From contig NZ_JARUKW010000027.1 of assembly GCF_029688845.1 (NCBI RefSeq), positions 1 to 37,398 on the forward strand: DNA of 37,398 bases, given 5' to 3'. The notes below the pieces were generated by a model. It was not told where the DNA came from. It was given only the letters and a program-made list of their open reading frames with translations, and did no database searches. Positions 23,578 to 29,774 of this stretch are shown piece by piece. Both the position numbers and the translations under genes were made by a program. The stretch is from Natronococcus sp. A-GB1. Lineage in GTDB: Archaea; Halobacteriota; Halobacteria; Halobacteriales; Natrialbaceae. The first letter of the stretch is position 1; each line of letters starts with the position of its first letter.

Positions 23578-24573
23578 CTATCTGAGCCGCCGGTAACACG
23601 CCGAGGCCAGCCGCATGAGCGGCGTCCCCCGCTCGAGTTCGTAGTAGGAGCGCAGCCGCGGGTTGAACTTGGCTTTGTACTCACAGATGCGCGGAACGTT
23701 CGCCCCCTGCAGATCGTAGCGCGAAAGGCGCCTCGCCTTGGCGTCGCGGATAACCCGCCAGTGAAGGTGATCGTTACACGAAACGTCGGCATCGGGTTTC
23801 CCACCGCCCTCGGAGAAGTAGACCGTGTTCTCGTCCTCGAGGGTGATCAGCCCCGCGGTCGGTTCGTCGTCGATCCTGCCGACGTACGTCCGGACCGTCC
23901 GGGGTGGCGTCGCCTCGCGCAAGTCGAGCAGGAACTCGAGCGGGACGGTGTAGCGCTTCCCCTGTGTCTCGTACCGGGAGCGGATCTGGTCGTGAATGAA
24001 GCGAATCTCCTCCGCGCTCCCGTTCGTGATCTCGAGGTCGGCGTCGTTCGATTCGATGTTCTTGCGCGGCGTCCGCGAGAACGAGCGTTTGATCGCGTCC
24101 GGATCCGGCGTCAGATCGATGGTGTACGTGTACCGCGGCGTGGCCGTGTACGACGCCCACTCGAACGGGCGGACGTCCTCGTATCCCGGCGTCGTACAGA
24201 CGCGCACGTACCGGGGGGCGAACGCGTCGTCGATCCACTCGAGGCAGGCGTCGATGAACCGCCGGTTTCGCCGTTCGCGTTTGCGCTGTTTCAACCCGTT
24301 CTGATCGAACAGGACGGGACCCTGGAAGGGGACGCCCAGCCGCGGCGGTGGCGAAAACGCGGCTGTGACCCCGGCTTTCGCCAGTTCGAACACCGGAAAC
24401 ACGCCGATCGGCTCCCGGCCTTTGTACCCGACGAGTCGGTGGACGGTCCCCGCCGAGTGGTCCGCGAGAACGTTCAGAACCGACGATCGGTGGAAGACGG
24501 ACGCGGCGGTCATCCGATCGAGCAGTTCGTTCCACTCGTCCCCGTCCGCACACCGTTCGACGCTGAAACTCAC
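23578..24573 (-). CDS. FemAB/GNAT-type acyl- or aminoacyl-transferase (2)
   Basis: A 331-residue protein of the same FemAB-like group as the one at 15735-16766. The first domain begins with WNELLDRMTAASVFHRSSVL (residues 14-33) and includes VGYKGREPIGVFPVFELA. The central part has SFSRTPRKNIESNDADLEIT (174-193), matching the basic helix of the family. The second GNAT-like half contains TAGLITLEDENTVYFSEGG and LSRYDLQGANVPRICEYKAK, then FNPRLRSYYELE at the acceptor-site end. By family it transfers an acyl or aminoacyl group to an amine. Two different members in one cluster suggest two modification steps, or two glycans. It is convergent with the phosphodiesterase gene. Confidence 0.8.
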   Translation of the reverse strand: MSFSVERCADGDEWNELLDRMTAASVFHRSSVLNVLADHSAGTVHRLVGYKGREPIGVFPVFELAKAGVTAAFSPPPRLGVPFQGPVLFDQNGLKQRKRERRNRRFIDACLEWIDDAFAPRYVRVCTTPGYEDVRPFEWASYTATPRYTYTIDLTPDPDAIKRSFSRTPRKNIESNDADLEITNGSAEEIRFIHDQIRSRYETQGKRYTVPLEFLLDLREATPPRTVRTYVGRIDDEPTAGLITLEDENTVYFSEGGGKPDADVSCNDHLHWRVIRDAKARRLSRYDLQGANVPRICEYKAKFNPRLRSYYELERGTPLMRLASACYRRLR

Positions 24574-24912
24574 GGTTTACCCCGTCCGACGCATCGAGCG
24601 AACCGATCGGTACGGCGTCGCGGACCGTCCTGCCACCGTTCGGATACCCCCCGGCCGAGGCGGTCCGGACCCTGTCCGAGCGCTGCTCAGCTTCTGCTTC
24701 TGTCGCCCCATGCCGGTTGCAGTCGGTAGATCGGCGCATAAGTGTGTAGATCGTTTTGAGAAGTAAGTGACACATCGGCAACTGGTCACCGAACGAGCTG
24801 GCCGAACGCGACGATCGACCCAGGCGGGATTCGGCCGGGAGAGACGGCGTTTCGCGGGCGGTTTCCAAACGTTACGTCTTGGTAAAACGGCTGCTTTCTC
24901 GCTCGACTCCGC
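24574..24912. other. Intergenic region upstream of FemAB gene 2
   Basis: The 339 bases between the FemAB start and the stop of the next minus-strand gene hold no gene that I can support. A TATA-like ACTTATG on the minus strand (24736-24742) with AT-rich flanks could be the FemAB promoter, giving a leader of about 140 bases, which is long for a haloarchaeon. Open frames crossing this region are out-of-frame extensions of the neighbours. Confidence 0.4.
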
Positions 24913-25764
24913 TCACTCGACGCCGTCTTCGATGGCCGCGTTTCCCGTCCAGCGGCAGGTCACGAGCCACTGCCCGCGGTCCGTCTCCGGACTGACCGCG
25001 ACGTCGACGGGGCGCTCGAGGCCGGCGGCGAGCCCGACCGCCAGCGTCGAGACGACCGGATGATCGAACTGGTCGACGGGACCGAAGACGTCGTCCGCGA
25101 CCGCGACGTCGACGCGTCCGGCTTCGGCGTCGACGGCCGGTTCGGCGCGACCGACGAGTTCGAATCGGTCCACGAGCGCGGCGGTCAGCCGCTCGGCGAG
25201 CGGCTCGGGCCGGTTCGGGAGGCCGTCCTCGAGCTCCCGAACGAACGACGCGCCGGTCGGCTCGAGAAACAGGCCGGGGCCGTCCGAACCTTCCGCGAGT
25301 GTCTCCGCCGCGTCGAACCCGGCCGGAACGAACAGTCGAACGCCGTCCGCATCCGTCTCCTGGGTCGGAACGTAGCAGCCGTCGGCCGGCTCCCCTAGCT
25401 CGGCCGCGAGCCGGGAGACGTTCGTCGCGCACGTCTCGTACACCCGCCGGCCGTCCCGAGCCTCGATCACGCGTTCGGGCGCCAGCGCGTACGTGAGCAC
25501 CGCGGCGAACCCGCCGACGCCCGCAAGCGCGAACAGGACCTGCTGCCCGCTCGTGAGGGCAAGACCACCGACGAAGCTGATCACGCCGAGCAGGGCAAAC
25601 CCCAGCGCCGTGTTTCGATCCCTGATCCGTCGAACGCGATCCCGGTCGCGTTCGACACCGCCCGCCCGGTCGAGCCGCGACTCGAGGTCGTCGGTCGAGA
25701 GCAGGTCTTCCGAGACCTCTCTGGGGATCGTCGAGGCTCCGTCGTCGTCGACGTCGGTCGTCAT
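24913..25764 (-). CDS. Halophile-specific two-TM protein (DUF7982-like)
   Basis: A 283-residue acidic protein. Residues 1-45 are charged and may form a helix (STDDLESRLDRAGG, then RDRVRRIRDRNTA). Two hydrophobic helices follow at about 49-69 and 74-95. The rest is soluble, with alternating short strands and helices (DGCYVPTQETDADGVRLFVP, then GLFLEPTGASFVRELED). It has the layout of a haloarchaeal family of unknown function that I associate with DUF7982; the number is from memory. ATG 25764 is chosen over GTG 25770. It is divergent from the DUF1616 gene across 326 bases, and no functional link to the glycan genes is evident. Confidence 0.65.
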   Translation of the reverse strand: MTTDVDDDGASTIPREVSEDLLSTDDLESRLDRAGGVERDRDRVRRIRDRNTALGFALLGVISFVGGLALTSGQQVLFALAGVGGFAAVLTYALAPERVIEARDGRRVYETCATNVSRLAAELGEPADGCYVPTQETDADGVRLFVPAGFDAAETLAEGSDGPGLFLEPTGASFVRELEDGLPNRPEPLAERLTAALVDRFELVGRAEPAVDAEAGRVDVAVADDVFGPVDQFDHPVVSTLAVGLAAGLERPVDVAVSPETDRGQWLVTCRWTGNAAIEDGVE

Positions 25765-25920
25765 AGCCACCTCGGCGGACGAGTTCCGACGGCAGTGCTA
25801 CCCCACGGAATGCGAACGAACCCAACGAGCGTCGAAGCGAGATTCACGAGAGACACCCGACGAACGTACGTCGAAGGGGTGTTTGAAACTGTGGGCTCGA
25901 AACGTCGTATTTCCGCCGCC

Positions 25921-25957
25921 GAGTCGCTATAACCGGAGATTTACCCAGCCGCGACTC
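25921..25957. promoter_or_regulatory. Inverted repeat enclosing a TATA-like element
   Basis: GAGTCGC (25921-25927) and GCGACTC (25951-25957) form a perfect 7-bp inverted repeat with a 23-base spacer that opens with TATAACC. It lies in the divergent gap between the two-TM gene and the DUF1616 gene. The arrangement resembles that at 11671-11708, where a dyad also brackets a TATA box. The rest of the gap (25771-26090) holds no gene that I can support. Confidence 0.35.
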
Positions 25958-26059
25958 TCATTGTTCGTCTCCGGTTTCGCATGCGTGTCGGCCGGCGTCC
26001 TCGGCCCGGCCGCCCGATTACTCACGTGGTCCAGACCGTTCGGAACGACGACAGACGGG

Positions 26060-26065
26060 TTTTAT
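26060..26065 (+). promoter_or_regulatory. TATA box of the DUF1616 gene
   Basis: TTTTAT lies 26-31 bases before the ATG at 26091, the ideal distance for a leaderless archaeal transcript. Confidence 0.55.
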
Positions 26066-26090
26066 CCTTCGAGCGTGGAAGAAACGGGCG

Positions 26091-27056
26091 ATGGGAGCGA
26101 ACGGGCGAACCGACTCGAACCGTGGCTGGTGGCTCGATCTCGCCGTGGCGCTGCTGGTGACGGGGCTCGTCATCGTCGCGGCGGTCGCGCCGGAGCTTCG
26201 CGAGACGCCGGTTCGCGTCGTCTTCGGCCTCCCGTTTTTGCTGTTCGTTCCCGGATACGTCGCGGTCGCCGCGCTGTTTCCGGAACGGGAGCGATCGGGC
26301 CTCGACGGGATCGACCGGCTCTCGCTGTCGGTCGTCGCGAGCGTAATCGTGGTCGCCGTGACCGGGCTGGCGATGAGCGCCTCGCCGTGGGGAGTCGGGC
26401 TCGGACCGACGCTGGCGGCGGTGGCGCTCGTCACCGTGGCGCTGACGGCCGGCGCCGCGCGCCGCCGGCTGGCGGTTTCGCCCGCCGACAGGTTCCGCGT
26501 GCCCTACCGCGAGTGGGCGCGAACGGGCACAAGCGCGCTTCGACCGACCGGCGTCACCGACCTCGCGTTGACGCTATCGCTGGCCGTCGCGGTCGCGATC
26601 GCGGTCGGCGCGGTCGGGTTCGCGATCGCCGACCACCACGCAGGGTACGGACCTGACCTAGGCGAGGACGACGACGCCGCGGCGATCTCGCTGCTCGATT
26701 CCGACGGCGATCTACTGACGGACGGATCGGACGTGACCCTCGAGCAGGGATCGGCCGATTCCGTGTTCGTCGGCGTCGATAACTACGGGGACGAGCCGAA
26801 AAGTTACACCGTCCTCGCGCTCGAGCAGGAACTCGAGGACGGGGCCACTGAAGACGAGCGCGAACTCGAGCGGTTCGACGTAACCGTCAGCGACGGCGAA
26901 AGCGAGACGTTCGAACACGAGCTCGAACCGGCGACAGGAGACGATGTGCAGTTCGTCTGGTTGCTGTATCCGGATGCGGTGCCCGAGGAGCCGTCGATCG
27001 ACTCCGCCGATGCATACGTTTCCCTGACGGTCGGTAGTGAGGAGGCTGACGGGTAG
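26091..27056 (+). CDS. DUF1616 family membrane protein
   Basis: A 321-residue protein of the DUF1616 family. Four hydrophobic helices are seen: about residues 15-33, 43-60, 76-98 (with the next helix at 102-121) and 157-178. The LPFLLFVPGYVAVAALFPER segment (44-63) is the family hallmark. The C-terminal 140 residues are an acidic, beta-rich extracellular domain resembling an Ig-like fold (VDNYGDEPKSYTVLALEQEL, then VTVSDGESETFEHELEPATG). In haloarchaea DUF1616 genes commonly lie near N-glycosylation and S-layer-related genes, consistent with this cluster. Function unknown; an envelope role is inferred. It is the last high-GC gene before the composition change. Confidence 0.8.
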   Translation: MGANGRTDSNRGWWLDLAVALLVTGLVIVAAVAPELRETPVRVVFGLPFLLFVPGYVAVAALFPERERSGLDGIDRLSLSVVASVIVVAVTGLAMSASPWGVGLGPTLAAVALVTVALTAGAARRRLAVSPADRFRVPYREWARTGTSALRPTGVTDLALTLSLAVAVAIAVGAVGFAIADHHAGYGPDLGEDDDAAAISLLDSDGDLLTDGSDVTLEQGSADSVFVGVDNYGDEPKSYTVLALEQELEDGATEDERELERFDVTVSDGESETFEHELEPATGDDVQFVWLLYPDAVPEEPSIDSADAYVSLTVGSEEADG

Positions 27057-27337
27057 TTCCTCAGTCGTTAGAGCAGTATCGACGACCCGAAGAATAGATG
27101 GTTCTCTACCCGCTCAAGAGAGCACAGTCAGTTGTTCAAAGTCAATAGTATCGGGACTGAATACGGCGAATTCAGCACGATTCATCTCAGTAAAGGGAAG
27201 TATATGCAGTAAGAGGCGAGCCGCTCGAGCAGATAGCTTCGGTTGGGACGATCAGTGGTGATCTTGTTTGCCGTCCAGAACCGTTATCTGTAGGTGACAT
27301 AGAAACACATACACTCGTAGTTCCGCTGGAAGCTCCT
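27057..27337. other. AT-rich boundary between glycan cluster and accessory region
   Basis: Base composition falls abruptly here from very GC-rich to roughly balanced and stays lower for most of the remaining window. The region contains no gene I can support. GTTATCTG near 27283-27290 could be a TATA box of the cdc6 gene, with a leader of about 25-30 bases. No attachment-site repeat matching the far end of the window was found by eye. Confidence 0.4.
27320..27332 (+). other. Origin-recognition-box-like element before cdc6
   Basis: GTTCCGCTGGAAG has the short dyad (TTCC...GGAA) seen in the core of haloarchaeal origin recognition boxes, which Orc1/Cdc6 proteins bind. It ends 5 bases before the ATG of the cdc6 gene. 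A near match lies just after the gene. The adjoining G-tract of a full box is not present, so this is a core-only match. Confidence 0.35.
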
Positions 27338-28579
27338 ATGACCAAGTACGACGACCTCTTCGAGACGACAACGCCTAGCGAGAGTGTTTTCACCGATAAA
27401 CGCGCGCTTGACCCGCTCGCTGAGCCTGAAGAGATTGTTGCTCGCGAAGGGCAGGAGCGCGAGCTTGCAACTATTCTCAATGGTATTCACGAGGGGTATC
27501 TTCCGACGACTGTCTCGATCTACGGACCCCCAGGGACTGGTAAGACGCTCACGACCCGGCGAGTCTGTCAGGAATTCGCTGCCCGGCACGACGATGTCGC
27601 TGCCGAATATATCAACCTGAAGGAGTGTCGATCGCTGTTCAGTGCGGCTAACGAAATCCTGTATGAGCTCACGGGTGAGAAGAAAGGCGCCTATGAGGGG
27701 ATCGACGGTGTTTTCGAAGGTATCTGGACAGCATTCGAAGATTATCCGGAGTGGACGGTACTGTTGCTCGATGAGATCGACCATATCCAGCAGGATACGA
27801 ACTACGATCCCAGCGACTTTTTCTACCGGTTACTACGCGGCGAAGGACGACTCCAACGCGATATCGAACTATCGGTGTTTCTCATAAGCAACGAACTCCT
27901 CGAGGTGGATCTGCGACTCGACAGTCGCGTCCAGAGTGCGATGAGCGGCGAGGAAGTGTTCTTCCCACCGTATGGTATCGAAACGCTGCGGAAAGTTCTC
28001 GCTCCCCGTCTCGAGCGAGCGTTCCGGGACAGCGCCCTTCCCGACTCCGTTCGAGACGTCGGTACCAAACAGGCGGCCCGGCGCTGGGGTGACGCACGGA
28101 AGGCACTGACGCTGTTTCGTCAGGCTGGCGAAACTGCGAACGAACGCGGGCTCGAGACGGTCACGGAGGAGTGTCTCGACGCAAATCTCGAGTCGACTGA
28201 ACAGGCAGCCCTCGAAGAGAAGTTACTGAGCCTGCCGTTCAATCACTTTCTCGTCTTGACTGTCGTCGCTAGCGTGCGAGACGCTCAGGGCGACGTCGTC
28301 CAGCCGGTGACGACGAACCAAATCGCCGAACGCATCGACGACGATGCACTGGCCGAGGAGGTCAGCCTCGGCGAGCGCGCGATTCGCGAGGTGCTTACCG
28401 ACCTCGAGACGATGGCTCTCGTGGAGACGTGGATCGACTCCCGAGGTCGCGACGGTCGGGTGAAGCAAGTCGAGACGACGTTCGATCCACAGTGGATTCG
28501 AGACGCGATCATGCCCTATCTCGAGACGACCGATCAGATCTCTCCTGACGAGCTATTTGCATCGCCGGAGTTCGAGTGA
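27338..28579 (+). CDS. Orc1/Cdc6 replication initiator (AAA+)
   Basis: A 413-residue archaeal Orc1/Cdc6 protein. The AAA+ core has Walker A GPPGTGKT (about residues 63-70), Walker B VLLLDEIDHI (about 140-149) and sensor 1 SVFLISNELLEVDLRLDSRV (near 179-198). Sensor 2 lies in AARRWGDARKALTLFRQAGE (near 247-266). The C-terminal winged helix (about 305-400) contains TTNQIAERID and GERAIREVLTDLETMALVE. Haloarchaea carry many such genes on chromosome and plasmids. Most bind origin boxes next to their own gene. This one is in an AT-shifted accessory region with box-like elements on both sides, so it may run a local, plasmid-derived origin. ATG 27338 is the natural start. Confidence 0.93.
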   Translation: MTKYDDLFETTTPSESVFTDKRALDPLAEPEEIVAREGQERELATILNGIHEGYLPTTVSIYGPPGTGKTLTTRRVCQEFAARHDDVAAEYINLKECRSLFSAANEILYELTGEKKGAYEGIDGVFEGIWTAFEDYPEWTVLLLDEIDHIQQDTNYDPSDFFYRLLRGEGRLQRDIELSVFLISNELLEVDLRLDSRVQSAMSGEEVFFPPYGIETLRKVLAPRLERAFRDSALPDSVRDVGTKQAARRWGDARKALTLFRQAGETANERGLETVTEECLDANLESTEQAALEEKLLSLPFNHFLVLTVVASVRDAQGDVVQPVTTNQIAERIDDDALAEEVSLGERAIREVLTDLETMALVETWIDSRGRDGRVKQVETTFDPQWIRDAIMPYLETTDQISPDELFASPEFE

Positions 28580-28658
28580 CCTCACGGAGTAGCTCCCTGT
28601 TCGGAGGGAGGACCACTTCCACTCCGGTTTCCCACCCCTTTTCCGAGTGCCGCCGGTA

Positions 28659-28672
28659 GTTTCCACTGGAGA
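28659..28672. other. Origin-recognition-box-like element after cdc6
   Basis: GTTTCCACTGGAGA shares the core TTCC[AG]CTGGA with the element at 27320. About 30-45 bases to the left there is a C-run, TTTCCCACCCCTTTTCC (28628-28644), a G-run on the other strand as in full haloarchaeal boxes but at an unusual distance. It lies in the gap between cdc6 (ends 28579) and the next gene (28776). Origin function is untested. Confidence 0.35.
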
Positions 28673-28775
28673 TGTATAGAGAAGATTTCCGAGCAAGTAC
28701 AATCTCGTCTTCGAATGCGGTTACCTCTCGTCTCACGAATATCACCTCTCGCAAACTCTCTCCAAGTGAACACCC

Positions 28776-29051
28776 GTGACTAACTCGAAAGCACCCAGCG
28801 AGGACGCCGACCGAAGTGATCGTGAGGAGATTCAGCAGATCCTCTCCCAGAACATCCAGTTTATTCACAATCATCTCGAGGAAATGGACCTGGACTCAAC
28901 GGACGACCAAGAACTGGCGATCAAGTGGATGCGGACTCTCGGCACTCTTTCCGGGCAGTATCGACTGTTAATGAAAGATGCGGATATCGACGAGATGCAG
29001 GACGAACTCGAGCTACTGCAAGACGCCAGAAAGGTGAAATCCGATGAGTAA
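28776..29051 (+). CDS. Small acidic helical protein downstream of cdc6
   Basis: A 91-residue protein starting with GTG. After a polar N-terminus (1-18), most of it is predicted helical: REEIQQILSQNIQFIHNHLE (16-35), DQELAIKWMRTLGTLSGQYR (44-63) and MQDELELLQDARKV (73-86), with Leu/Ile spacing compatible with a helical bundle or coiled coil. I do not recognise the family. It overlaps a 23-codon frame that in turn overlaps the following gene, so it is probably cotranscribed with the 220-residue protein. A role alongside Cdc6 in replication or partition of the element is possible but only by position. Confidence 0.62.
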   Translation: MTNSKAPSEDADRSDREEIQQILSQNIQFIHNHLEEMDLDSTDDQELAIKWMRTLGTLSGQYRLLMKDADIDEMQDELELLQDARKVKSDE

Positions 29052-29115
29052 TCGTACTGATCGGCAGTCAGTGACGACCGATTCGACGCCGCTCAACAGG
29101 AGGGTCGATAGATGA
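29044..29115 (+). CDS. 23-codon open frame bridging two genes
   Basis: The ATG at 29044 lies inside the last codons of the preceding gene, and the TGA at 29113-29115 overlaps the ATG of the next (ATGA). It thus spans exactly the gap between the two, and the strong ribosome binding site of the next gene lies inside it. The peptide is polar and basic with no domain. It may serve only to carry ribosomes across the gap. Confidence 0.3.
   Translation: MSNRTDRQSVTTDSTPLNRRVDR
29098..29104 (+). promoter_or_regulatory. Strong Shine-Dalgarno site
   Basis: AGGAGGG lies 7 bases before ATG 29112 and fixes that start. Strong Shine-Dalgarno sites are uncommon in this window, where many genes look leaderless, and here it fits an internal gene of an operon. 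Confidence 0.7.
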
Positions 29116-29774
29116 CCAAGCGTCGAATCGAACGCGATCTCGAAGAGGTTCGTGAAGAGGTCCTCGAAGACCTGTCACCCGAAGACCGTCTCCAGCTATA
29201 CTTGGAAGCGGCGGCCAAGGAGAAAGACGGGTGGATCGAGAGCCTTCTCGAGACGTGTCCCCGAAGGCGGTATCGCACGACAGATCTCGAGTTCAGCGAA
29301 CGTCGCCAACTCGCATCGACGCTTCGTCTGAATACACTCTACAAGTTACATACGGCCTTGTTAGAGCTTCAGATGCTAAGGCAGCGCCAAGAGTTGACGT
29401 GGATCAATACGGATGGGGACGATGATCTCACCGAATCGGAACGTGAGCGGGCGGATGAGCGAGCCGAAGAGCTCCGATTCCAATATAGTGAACTGTATAC
29501 GCTGTATCACTCCTACCGACAGTTCTCTGAAGAGGTGCTTGGTGTCGATCTCGAGACGTGGCTCGGAAGTCACCCGAACGGACAGCACGTTCTCGAGGTG
29601 ATTACCAAGGAACTCGATAATTCCATCCAGCAGGAACTCGTCGAGGAGGATCTGAATCCGTCCGATGCGGAGCCCGAGGATGATGAGTGGGTTACGATCG
29701 ACGAAATCGCTGACCTTCGATACGAGGAGTATATCAGTATGTGGTCAGATGTGATCGAGGAGCGGACCCCGTGA
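29112..29774 (+). CDS. Hypothetical 220-residue helical acidic protein
   Basis: A soluble protein without signal peptide or membrane segment. It is rich in Glu, Arg and Leu with long predicted helices: RIERDLEEVREEVLEDLSPE (5-24), QLASTLRLNTLYKLHTALLE (66-85), SERERADERAEELRFQYSEL (108-127) and VLEVITKELDNSIQQELVEE (160-179). The C-terminal 40 residues are very acidic. I do not recognise a family. It follows the Cdc6 gene and a small helical protein on the same strand, with a strong ribosome binding site. Its last 41 bases overlap the 3-prime end of the convergent 850-residue protein gene, an unusually long coding overlap that suggests both belong to one long-lived module. Confidence 0.65.
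   Translation: MTKRRIERDLEEVREEVLEDLSPEDRLQLYLEAAAKEKDGWIESLLETCPRRRYRTTDLEFSERRQLASTLRLNTLYKLHTALLELQMLRQRQELTWINTDGDDDLTESERERADERAEELRFQYSELYTLYHSYRQFSEEVLGVDLETWLGSHPNGQHVLEVITKELDNSIQQELVEEDLNPSDAEPEDDEWVTIDEIADLRYEEYISMWSDVIEERTP

Noticed and set aside
21873-23804. A 643-codon minus-strand open frame
   Set aside because: Antisense to the phosphodiesterase gene, whose catalytic motifs are unambiguous on the plus strand.
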